Below, piece by piece: positions 25,474 to 33,432 of a stretch of 64,000 nucleotides of DNA. The notes beneath the pieces are model-generated. The model searched no databases. It saw only the letters and a program-made list of their open reading frames with translations, and had not been told where the DNA came from. The stretch's first letter is position 1; every line of letters starts with the position of its first letter. The DNA lies in NCBI GenBank assembly GCA_900696685.1, contig CAADHA010000081.1, positions 25,481-89,480 of the forward strand. The letters are read 5' to 3'. The translations under genes were made by a program, and so were the position numbers. The DNA comes from an uncultured Planctomycetota bacterium. GTDB lineage: Bacteria > Planctomycetota > Phycisphaerae > Phycisphaerales > UBA5793.

Positions 25474-28239
25474 TCAAATCGCAAAACGCCGCAACACCAC
25501 AGGTTCGCATTCCGAACTGCCGTTCACACTGCCCGCCACCATCAACCTCTCCAGCAGATATCGCCCCGCGGGGTCGCTGTGGTCGAGACTGCTCACCGTC
25601 AACATCCCCTTCCCGACGCGCGTGTGGAAGAGCATATCAAAGATACGCGGGCGGCGCTGGTCGTGGGTGTAGACGCAGCGCACCAGCGGATCAACGCAAT
25701 CGACCAGGCCGAGGTCTTCGACGGGGATCATCCGCGCGTAGGTGCGCGTCAGGTCCATGCCGAGGAGATCGACGATCCACTCGCTGTCGCACTCGCACAG
25801 CGGAGGCTCTTCGATGACCAGCGGACACTGGCCGAAGAACCACTCATAGTTCGTGCCCAGGCCGCCGCGCGCTTTTGAGGCGAGGAGCACGACGCGCCCG
25901 CCTGCGGCCATGAAGTCGATGATTGCGTGCGTGAGTCTGTGGGTGAGGATGGTGTGCGCATCCGAGGGAATCGGCTCATCGAATCGCCAGGCGGGCAGGT
26001 GCGGCGCGAGGCGGGCGGGATCGGGCAGGCGGTTGATCCACCGCTTGACCGGCAGGCCGAAGCCGCGCGAGTAGCCGCGTTCGAGTTCATCAGGCGCGGC
26101 GTCGGCGGAATCGAAGGGCAGGCCGTCAAGCCGATAGACGCGGGGCTGCGGCTGCGTCGGCGCGGCAGGGAAGAGCCAGATGTCCCAGGAGTTGGGTTCG
26201 AGACTCTCGGCGCGGGCGGTCAGGCGGACTCGCTGCGGGCGATCTCCCTCCGTCCCGGGCCACGGCACGTCAAACTCGACGGATGCAACTTCTCCAGGCG
26301 CGCACCGAAGCCCACGTTCAATGAACGTGGGCTTCGGCGCGCCTGGCGCCTCAATGCTCAATCGCACTTCACCATCAAACGCGGTGCGCCCGAAGTTCGA
26401 CAGCAGCACTTCGACGCGATCGCGCGTCCCCGCAACAAACGACCGCCGGTGCTCAGGCGTGCGGAGAATGAGCGGCGCATCAGCGAGCCAGCCGCGCGTC
26501 TGATCGGGCGTGAAGCGCCAGCGGTCGAGATCATCCTTGAAGCCGCAGGTGCAGGCCGGGACATCCCGCAGGTGATTCATCACGATGCCGGCGTGGTTCG
26601 GATATTCGCGGAAGCGCTCGATCTGGAACTGCCGGCCGAGCAGGTGATGGCGGTTGCTCTGCCGGCGCAGCCGCTCGACGATCTCAGGCCCATAGCGACC
26701 GGCCGACTCTCGCTCGAATCGTCGCCCGCTTTCGAACGAGGCCGGCAGCCACCACGGCCTCTCGCCTCCAATCGCCCGAGCGAGGCCCTCGAAGTCGGGC
26801 CACGATGAGAACGCGATCGTCTCGCCCATCACAAAGGGCTTGACGGGCAGCGTCGCCAGGGTGTCCTGAAGATCGGCGAGGTAATTCACCCAGCGATTGC
26901 TGTTATCGTAGGTGTGCTCATCGTGCAGGTCAGTGCGCTCATGATCGGCCCAGGCGAAACTGGCGGTCTGCACCTGAAGCAGCGTGCCCGGCAGCATCGC
27001 CCGCGCCTGCTCCCACCACCACTGCGCGAGTTGAGGATGAAAGCAAGGATGCTCGCACGTGGCGCTCACGATCACGACGCTCGGATGATTGCGATCTCGC
27101 CGCAGAAACGCGCTGTAGAGCCGCCGATACTCGGGCAGAAGGTCGTCATCCATCGGCGCGTGCCAGTTCGGATGCTCCTGCCAGATCAGCATGCCCGTCT
27201 CGTCGGCGAGGTCGAGGTACCAGCGAGGCGGATACCACATGCAGAGACAGACGCAGTTGAAGCCCATCGCGCGGAGCGCGGCAAACTCCTCGCGCGCCTG
27301 CTGCGGCGTCGGCGCCGGGGCCATGTGCCGCGGCTCGTGGCCCCAGTGCAGCACGCCGCGCAGGTGGATGGGCGAGTCATTGAGCAGGATGCGCGTGCCG
27401 TCGACGCGCAACAAGCGGAAGCCGAAGCGGACCACGTGCGACTCGACCTGCCCGGCGGCGTCGATGAGGTGCACGCGCGCTTCGTAGAGGGCGGGATCGT
27501 CCGGCAGCCAGCGTCGGGGACAGTCCACGCGCAGCGTCGCATGGGCCACCGCCATTCCCGCCGGAATCTCAACCTCGTTCTCGTGCGATGCGACGCCGCC
27601 GCCCGCATCGACGATCGACAGTCGCGCCCGACCGTCCTGCGCCGCGGCGCCGTCGAGTTCGATGGTGATGCCAACTTCGCCCGTCGTGGCGTCGGCGGCA
27701 ACGGCGATGCCGTCCGGCCGGGCGTGCAGCGCGCCGCAGCCGAGGAGTCGCAGCGGTTGCCACAGGCCGCCGTGGTGCAGGCTGAGCATGTCGTGAAAGC
27801 CCTTGGTGATATGGCCGGGCATCTCATCAACGCGGATGACGATGTCGAGTTCGCTTCCGGGCGGGGCATGCGCAGAGAGATCGAACTCGAAGGGGATGTA
27901 GTCGCCGCAGTGCAAGCCAATTCGCCGGCCGTTGACCCACGCCGTCGCATGCGTCGCGGCGGCTTCGAAGTGCAGCAGTGTGCGCCTCCAGCGCCAATCC
28001 GCAGGAATCACGATTCGCCGACGGTACCACGCGACGGTGTGAAACTCGACGCCAAGGTCGCGCTGCCACGCACCGGGCACCTCAACCGCGCGCCACGGCG
28101 GCTCGCGCAGCGGCTCGCTGAACCACGTCTCCGCCAGCCCGACGTTGCCGGGATCGGGGCGGATGTGCCAACAGCCGGTGAGGTCGATGGTCGAGTCGCC
28201 GGGCCGTCTCGAAGGGGATGAAGGGTGTTCGCTGGTCAA
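25474..28239 (-). CDS. glycoside hydrolase family 2 enzyme
   Basis: A 921-residue beta-galactosidase/glucuronidase-type hydrolase. Order: sugar-binding domain (LTGCWHIRP to about residue 190), immunoglobulin-like domain, then a TIM barrel with HLRGVLHWGHEP near residue 298. The acid/base Glu is residue 396 in SATCEHP; the Asn that normally precedes it is Cys. The nucleophile is Glu 473 in FVMGETIAF. A palindromic element encodes residues about 632-649. The long C-terminal part from residue 700 is extra. It starts at TTG, the only start after an in-frame stop. No signal peptide is seen, so it may act on sugar imported by the adjacent transporter. Confidence 0.8.
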   Translation of the reverse strand: MTSEHPSSPSRRPGDSTIDLTGCWHIRPDPGNVGLAETWFSEPLREPPWRAVEVPGAWQRDLGVEFHTVAWYRRRIVIPADWRWRRTLLHFEAAATHATAWVNGRRIGLHCGDYIPFEFDLSAHAPPGSELDIVIRVDEMPGHITKGFHDMLSLHHGGLWQPLRLLGCGALHARPDGIAVAADATTGEVGITIELDGAAAQDGRARLSIVDAGGGVASHENEVEIPAGMAVAHATLRVDCPRRWLPDDPALYEARVHLIDAAGQVESHVVRFGFRLLRVDGTRILLNDSPIHLRGVLHWGHEPRHMAPAPTPQQAREEFAALRAMGFNCVCLCMWYPPRWYLDLADETGMLIWQEHPNWHAPMDDDLLPEYRRLYSAFLRRDRNHPSVVIVSATCEHPCFHPQLAQWWWEQARAMLPGTLLQVQTASFAWADHERTDLHDEHTYDNSNRWVNYLADLQDTLATLPVKPFVMGETIAFSSWPDFEGLARAIGGERPWWLPASFESGRRFERESAGRYGPEIVERLRRQSNRHHLLGRQFQIERFREYPNHAGIVMNHLRDVPACTCGFKDDLDRWRFTPDQTRGWLADAPLILRTPEHRRSFVAGTRDRVEVLLSNFGRTAFDGEVRLSIEAPGAPKPTFIERGLRCAPGEVASVEFDVPWPGTEGDRPQRVRLTARAESLEPNSWDIWLFPAAPTQPQPRVYRLDGLPFDSADAAPDELERGYSRGFGLPVKRWINRLPDPARLAPHLPAWRFDEPIPSDAHTILTHRLTHAIIDFMAAGGRVVLLASKARGGLGTNYEWFFGQCPLVIEEPPLCECDSEWIVDLLGMDLTRTYARMIPVEDLGLVDCVDPLVRCVYTHDQRRPRIFDMLFHTRVGKGMLTVSSLDHSDPAGRYLLERLMVAGSVNGSSECEPVVLRRFAI
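26294..26346. repeat. 53-bp palindromic element inside GH2 gene
   Basis: Arms 26294-26320 and 26322-26346 are complementary apart from a 2-base bulge (AC) and a one-base centre. The inner part is GAAGCCCACGTTCA mirrored exactly. It keeps the reading frame and encodes about 18 residues including KPTFIERGLRC. No second copy was seen in the window. Confidence 0.85.
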
Positions 28240-28555
28240 GGGGAAAGCCCGTCAGGTCAGGCGAATGGCGAAAGCGTAGTCCGCAGGCGAATCCACGCCG
28301 CCGGGTGGCGGATGGCCAAATCTTTGGCCTGAATTCGCCACTTGCCGGCCCGTCGGCCCGACTCCCGGCGCGAACCACAAGATCGCCGACCCCCTTGCGG
28401 ACGCGCCGACGCGGCCCATACAGGGAAACGACCCTGATATGAGCGCGTTCTCGCGGCTGCTCGCCATTGGGAACGTACCTTGCATCACTGTGATTGAGGC
28501 ATCAAATCGATTCGCCGGGCGCGGTCGGATTCATCATCATCAAAGGAGAGGCAAC
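28240..28555. other. divergent intergenic region
   Basis: A 316-base gap between the GH2 gene and the secreted propeller protein, presumably holding promoters for both. TTGCAT at about 28480 followed 17 bases later by CAAATC is a weak promoter candidate. No gene, repeat or RNA structure was recognised. Confidence 0.4.
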
Positions 28556-30259
28556 ATGCCTTGGAACTCGCAACGTCGTCTGATCGTCGGAAGCGCCGCG
28601 GCCATCCTGTTCGCAGCCGGAAGTCTGCTTCACGCCCAACTTGCTCCTGAGTGGATCAGCCGCCTGCCCGTCGGCACGTCGCTCACGGCCGGTCTCAAGC
28701 ACATGGTCATCGACGGCGCGGGCGTCACCTACATCGCCGGAATCCACGGTTCATCCTCCAACACCGACATCATCACCGCCGCATACCTTCCCGACGGCTC
28801 CCCCCTCTGGCAGCGAACCTTCAACGGACCCGGCAACTGGCACGACCAGGCGCGCGGCCTCGCGCTTGGACCCGGCGGACTGCTCTACGTCTGCGGCAAC
28901 ACGCCCGGGCCCGGCTCCTACGCCAACGTCCTGCTGCTCAAGTACGACGCGGCCACGGGCAATCTGCTCAACACCATCCAGTACAGCAGCGGGCCGGGAC
29001 TCTCGGAGCACGCCGGCTCGGTCGCGGTGGACTCGGCGGGCAACGTCTACCTCGCGGGCGGCACGGTCGGCGACGGGACGGACGCGATGATTCTCAAGTT
29101 CAATGCCGCCGGCGCGTTCCAGTGGAAGCGAGTGTGGCACGGCCCTGCCCAAGCACCCTACTCGCTTGACAACGCGCTTCAGATCCTCGTCGAGCAGTCC
29201 GGCAATCCCGTCGTACTCGTCCACGGCGTGATGGGCTCGCTCCAGCCCGACTACGTCGTTCTCAAGTTGAACCCGGATAACGGTCAGAACCTCTGGGAGA
29301 TGCGCTGGGGCGGCAACGGCGGCGACTACCCCCTCGAGATGCTCCTCGACGCCTCGGGCGACCTCTTCGTCACGGGATCGTCCATCATCACGGGAACCAA
29401 CCGCTACGGCACGATCCGCGTGCGCGGCACCGACGGCCTGGTGCTCTGGCAGTCTTCCGAGGGGATTCTCAATCACAACTCAGCGAGAGGCCTGGCCATC
29501 GACGGAGCCGGCGGCGTCTACGTCACCGGCAGCGTCGATCCCGACACCGACCGCAGCAACTCGAACGACAACTTCTACAGCGTGAAACTCGACGCAGGCA
29601 GCGGCGCGCGGCTCTGGTCGCACTCCTACGGCGCCAATTGCGTCTACTGCCTCGACTTTCCCGCGAGCGTGATCGCCGACTCGGCGGGACATGTCTTCAT
29701 CGCCGGCTACACCGTTTCGGCCCCGTACAGCGGCGACATGATCCTCTTCCAACTCGACGCCGCCACGGGCCTGGAGCAGAATCGCGGCATCGTCGCGGGC
29801 AACCTGCAGGAGGAGGTCGTCTACTCGCGCCTCATGCGCTTCGACCGCGCCGAGAGCCTGCACATCGGCGCCGACTTCTACAACGCCAACACAGGCGCGT
29901 ACGACATGTCGATCATCAAGTACGCGAGCCAGTCAGATCGTTTGGCTCTGGCCGTGGACGCGACCTGCCCCGGCGGCGGACCCATCCGCGTCGAGTGGTC
30001 CGGCGCGACGGGCGGCGGGCAGGCGGCGCTCATCTTCGCGCGCAACACAGGATCGTTCCGCGTGCCCAACGGCAATCCCTGCGCCGGCACAGTGCTCGGC
30101 CTCGGCTCCAGCCAGATTCAACTCGCCTGGCAGGGCACCGCGGGCGCCGACGGCTCGCGCGTGCTTAACGCCAATGCCGGCCCGGGCGCCTGCGGCGGCT
30201 CCATGCAACTGCTCGACCTCGCGACGTGCCGTGTGAGCAACGTCGCACGATTGGAGTGA
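28556..30259 (+). CDS. secreted SBBP-type beta-propeller with C-terminal domain type A
   Basis: A 567-residue exported protein. The ATG at 28556 follows AAAGGAGAG and opens a signal peptide ending near HAQ (residue 30). The body has repeated units such as VAVDSAGNVYLAGGTVGDG, ILKFNAAGAFQWKR and LAIDGAGGVYVTGSVD, the SBBP/propeller pattern. Residues about 463-567 form the cysteine-containing C-terminal domain: DATCPGGGP, VEWSGATGGG, a PCAGTVLGLGSSQIQLAW segment and a closing SNVARLE. It matches the end of the protein at 21005. It is first in a row of three secreted proteins. The function is unknown. Confidence 0.7.
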   Translation: MPWNSQRRLIVGSAAAILFAAGSLLHAQLAPEWISRLPVGTSLTAGLKHMVIDGAGVTYIAGIHGSSSNTDIITAAYLPDGSPLWQRTFNGPGNWHDQARGLALGPGGLLYVCGNTPGPGSYANVLLLKYDAATGNLLNTIQYSSGPGLSEHAGSVAVDSAGNVYLAGGTVGDGTDAMILKFNAAGAFQWKRVWHGPAQAPYSLDNALQILVEQSGNPVVLVHGVMGSLQPDYVVLKLNPDNGQNLWEMRWGGNGGDYPLEMLLDASGDLFVTGSSIITGTNRYGTIRVRGTDGLVLWQSSEGILNHNSARGLAIDGAGGVYVTGSVDPDTDRSNSNDNFYSVKLDAGSGARLWSHSYGANCVYCLDFPASVIADSAGHVFIAGYTVSAPYSGDMILFQLDAATGLEQNRGIVAGNLQEEVVYSRLMRFDRAESLHIGADFYNANTGAYDMSIIKYASQSDRLALAVDATCPGGGPIRVEWSGATGGGQAALIFARNTGSFRVPNGNPCAGTVLGLGSSQIQLAWQGTAGADGSRVLNANAGPGACGGSMQLLDLATCRVSNVARLE

Positions 30260-30320
30260 ACGGCAGGACGTTGTGTCGCTCGCCGTTGCGGCGGGATGAC
30301 TCGAAACCGGAGGTGACACG

Positions 30321-31661
30321 ATGATCGCTCGAAATGCATCTGCTTCTTCCTTCGCGCGATGCGCTCTGGTCGTGTGGATCAGCGCCATCGGCGCCACGGC
30401 GTCGGCCCAGCCGCGCTACGACGCGCGCCTTCTCGGAGGCTCCGGAGGCGTCGCGGCCATGAACGAATCCGCCTTCGTCGTCGGCACGACCACCACCAGC
30501 GGCCAGCGCGCGTGGGTGGCCGACCCTGACTTCCGCCTGCTGCCGATGCCGCCTGGAATGCGCAGCAGCGTCGCCAACGACATCAACGATCTCGGCCAGA
30601 TCGTCGGCGCCATCGGTCCATCCGATTACTCCGTCGAGTTCGGCGGCAAGGCGGCGCTCTGGACCCCCGACGGACAGGGCGGCTATGACGTCGAGATTCT
30701 CAGCGGCCTGCAAGGCGAAGTCGCCAGCCTCGCCATGGCTCTCAACAACCTCGGCGACATCGTCGGCTACTCCTTCGGAGGCATGTATCGGCGGCCCCTG
30801 CTCTTCCGCAGCGGAGGCAGCGCGATCGATCTCTTTTCGACCGGCATTTTCGACCCCTCCGACGTCAACGACCGGCGCATGGTCGTCGACCACTCCTTCA
30901 CGGTCAAGAGGCTGAATCTCAACACGATGACGGCGGAGGACCTCGGCGTGCCGCCCGGCAACTACCTTGCCACCACCGCCAAGTCCATCAACGAGAGCAA
31001 CCAGGTCGCCGGCCTGGCGATCCTCACCAGCGGAGGCAACTGCGACCGCGTCGCGGCCCGATACACCGACGGCGTCGGCTGGGAAGTCTTCTCATCGTGC
31101 GGACAATGGAACGGCGCCTATGACCTCAACGACCTCGGCGACCTGGTCATGCGCCTCAACGTGGCGCCGTACGTGCGCTTCGAGGGTCTCGGGACGTTCC
31201 AGATCGAGACGCTCATCAACGACCCGCCCGTCGGGCACTGGTACGTCGTCAACTCCTACGGCCTGGCGATCAACAACTCGCGACAGATGGCGGTCTTCGC
31301 CCACAACCCGCAGACCGGCGAAGCGGGGGCCGTGCTGCTTACGCCCGTCGACCTCTACTCGCTCTCGGTGGCGAACCTCGTCGGCGGCGCGGATGCGGTC
31401 TTCAGCATCCAAGGCGCGACGCCGCTGCTCAACCAGTACCTTGTCTACAGCCTGCGCGGCCCCGGCTCGACGTATGTTCGTCAACTCAACGTCACGCTCG
31501 ATCTCGCCCGGCCGGTCCTCTTCGCCTCGGGGCGGGCGGACCAGAACGGCGCGTTCGAGGCGACCGTGCGCATTCCCCGCGCCGCCAGCGGCCGCAGAGT
31601 CTGGTTCCAGGGCGCCGAGATGAACCGCACCACCAGGGTCGTCGAGGCAGTGGTGCGCTGA
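30321..31661 (+). CDS. secreted HAF-repeat protein with C-terminal domain type B (copy 1)
   Basis: A 446-residue exported protein. GGAGGTGA precedes the ATG, and a signal peptide ends SAQ near residue 30. HAF repeats are clear: NDINDLGQIVGAIG, ALNNLGDIVGYSFGG, SDVNDRRMVVD, INESNQVAGLA and YDLNDLGDLVM, probably a beta-propeller. Residues about 346-446 form a domain with GATPLLNQYLVYSLRGPGST, SGRADQNGAFEATVRIP and RRVWFQGAEMNRT. The next gene is a tandem paralogue. It begins 61 bases after the propeller gene and may be co-transcribed. Confidence 0.75.
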   Translation: MIARNASASSFARCALVVWISAIGATASAQPRYDARLLGGSGGVAAMNESAFVVGTTTTSGQRAWVADPDFRLLPMPPGMRSSVANDINDLGQIVGAIGPSDYSVEFGGKAALWTPDGQGGYDVEILSGLQGEVASLAMALNNLGDIVGYSFGGMYRRPLLFRSGGSAIDLFSTGIFDPSDVNDRRMVVDHSFTVKRLNLNTMTAEDLGVPPGNYLATTAKSINESNQVAGLAILTSGGNCDRVAARYTDGVGWEVFSSCGQWNGAYDLNDLGDLVMRLNVAPYVRFEGLGTFQIETLINDPPVGHWYVVNSYGLAINNSRQMAVFAHNPQTGEAGAVLLTPVDLYSLSVANLVGGADAVFSIQGATPLLNQYLVYSLRGPGSTYVRQLNVTLDLARPVLFASGRADQNGAFEATVRIPRAASGRRVWFQGAEMNRTTRVVEAVVR

Positions 31662-31675
31662 CCCGGGCTTCAGCG

Positions 31676-31699
31676 TCCGGCGCGCGATCGCGCGCCGGA
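31676..31699. repeat. perfect 24-bp palindrome
   Basis: TCCGGCGCGCGA and its exact reverse complement lie back to back, 14 bases after a stop codon and 65 bases before the next start. It could fold in mRNA between the tandem HAF genes as an attenuator or stability element, or bind a dimeric protein as DNA. Confidence 0.6.
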
Positions 31700-31764
31700 T
31701 CAAGGTGAAATCCTCGTTGGCGACCGCCCTCGGAGTCACCACGATCAAGCAAGGTGAGGCTGCA

Positions 31765-33075
31765 ATGTTCACGCTCAGATCCATTCATGCGTTGCTCTGC
31801 CTTCTCATCTGGACCTCCATCGGCCGCGCGGCGCCGCCTTCCTATGAGGTCCGGTTCCTCGGAGAGGGTTACACAGGCACGGCCATCAACGAAGCGGGTT
31901 CAGTCGTCGGCAACCTCAACGTGGATGGAACGCGCCTGCGGGCCGCGGTCTCGCACGGCGGGCAGCCGCTCGATCTGCTCCCCCTTCCCCCGGGTATGGA
32001 GACTTCTCGCGCCAACGACATCAACGACGCCGGCGTGATCGTCGGAGCGGTGTGCCCCAACCAGTACGTCATCACGCAGCCGCTCGCGGCCGTCTGGAGG
32101 CCCGTCGGTCAGTCGTACGAGGTCGAGTTGCTCGGCACGCTTCAGGGCGATCCCTACAGCAGCGCCTACGCGATCAACAACCTCGGCGACATCGTCGGCG
32201 GCTCGGGCTTCTTCGGATGGAACCTCGGCAACCCTGTCCTGTTTACCGGCAGCGGGCCGGTGCGCCTGCCGCACATCGACGCCGCCTCGGACGTGAATGA
32301 CCGACGCCGCGTCCTGTCGGGTCCGCAACTGCTCGACCTCGACACAATGCAGGTGCAGACGTTCCCGCTGCCGCCGGGCAATTGGCAGGGCTTCGCCGCC
32401 GCCGCTCTCAACAACTACGACGACTTCGCGGGCTATGTCGTGGGATTCTCCGGGTGCAGCACTTTCCCCATCCGATACCGCCAGAACAGCGGCTGGCACT
32501 TCCTCGGCGGCTGCGCCACCACCACGAGCGCCACCGCGATCAACGATCGCGGCGACACGCTCTTCTACTACTACTACACGGCGTCGGGCGTCTACCTTGA
32601 AGGTGAAGGCTCGTTCGGCATCGGCGAGTTGATCGATCCTTCGCAGGGCCCCTGGCTCATCGAGTGGTTCGGCGCCAACGACATCAATGAGTCGCGTCAG
32701 ATCGTCGCGTACGCCATCAACCTCTCAACGAACGCGCGCGGCGCCGTACTGCTCACGCCTTTCAATCGGTATTCCGTCGAGGTCGGGAATCTTGCAGGCG
32801 GGACGAATGCAGCGTTCACCATACAGGGTGCGACGCCGCTCGCCAGCCAGTACCTCGTCTACAGCCTGCGCGGGACCGGCTCGACATATGTTCGTCAACT
32901 CAATGTCACGCTCGGCGTCGCTCAGCCGGTCCTCTTCGCCTCGGGCCGCGCGGACCAGAACGGATTGTTCGAGACCACCGTTCGCGTTCCGCATGCCGCA
33001 ACGGGACGCACGGTCTGGTTTCAGGGCGCGGAGATGAACCGCACCACCAACGTCGTGAGCAGAGTCGTGCAGTAG
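31765..33075 (+). CDS. secreted HAF-repeat protein with C-terminal domain type B (copy 2)
   Basis: A 436-residue tandem paralogue of the previous protein. The ATG at 31765 follows AAGGTGAGG and gives a signal peptide ending GRAAP. Repeats include INEAGSVVGNLN, NDINDAGVIVGAV, AINNLGDIVGGSG and NDINESRQIVAYA. The C-terminal domain (about residues 336-436) is nearly the same as in copy 1: GATPLASQYLVYSLRGTGST, FASGRADQNGLFETTVR, VWFQGAEMNRTTNVVS. The C-terminal domains are more alike than the repeat parts, which suggests recent duplication with faster change in the propeller, or domain-level conversion. Confidence 0.75.
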   Translation: MFTLRSIHALLCLLIWTSIGRAAPPSYEVRFLGEGYTGTAINEAGSVVGNLNVDGTRLRAAVSHGGQPLDLLPLPPGMETSRANDINDAGVIVGAVCPNQYVITQPLAAVWRPVGQSYEVELLGTLQGDPYSSAYAINNLGDIVGGSGFFGWNLGNPVLFTGSGPVRLPHIDAASDVNDRRRVLSGPQLLDLDTMQVQTFPLPPGNWQGFAAAALNNYDDFAGYVVGFSGCSTFPIRYRQNSGWHFLGGCATTTSATAINDRGDTLFYYYYTASGVYLEGEGSFGIGELIDPSQGPWLIEWFGANDINESRQIVAYAINLSTNARGAVLLTPFNRYSVEVGNLAGGTNAAFTIQGATPLASQYLVYSLRGTGSTYVRQLNVTLGVAQPVLFASGRADQNGLFETTVRVPHAATGRTVWFQGAEMNRTTNVVSRVVQ

Positions 33076-33432
33076 CACCGTCGTCGCGACCGAATCTCTG
33101 GACCGCCGCCGCTCGGCGCATGCCTGAGAGGGCCTCGGCTCGCCCTCTCGAGGCGATCGCGGCCGCCGGACCAATGCACGCGATTCTGCGTCTCGGAGTC
33201 GCGGCCAGAGGCACTTCCCCGCGGGCGTTTCGATGGATTGCACGTCGCACGCTCACTCTTCCCACAACGTCCGCAGTTATCGCACCCGCCCTATTCCCGT
33301 GCTGCCCGCACCTCTTCTGGGTCGCCGCGCTCATGCCGTCCCCGCAAACATCCGACAAGGGACAGTGCGCGCCCGGCATCGGCTGGGCTGGATGGGACCC
33401 ATCAGGACCAACAAGACAACCGGAGGTCAGCG
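33076..33432. other. intergenic region before coiled-coil lipoprotein
   Basis: A 357-base gap. A hairpin GAGAGGGC/GCCCTCTC with an 8-base loop at 33126-33149 may end the HAF gene transcript. GGAGGTCAGCG just before 33433 is the ribosome site of the lipoprotein. Open frames here are short and show no protein-like features. Confidence 0.4.
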
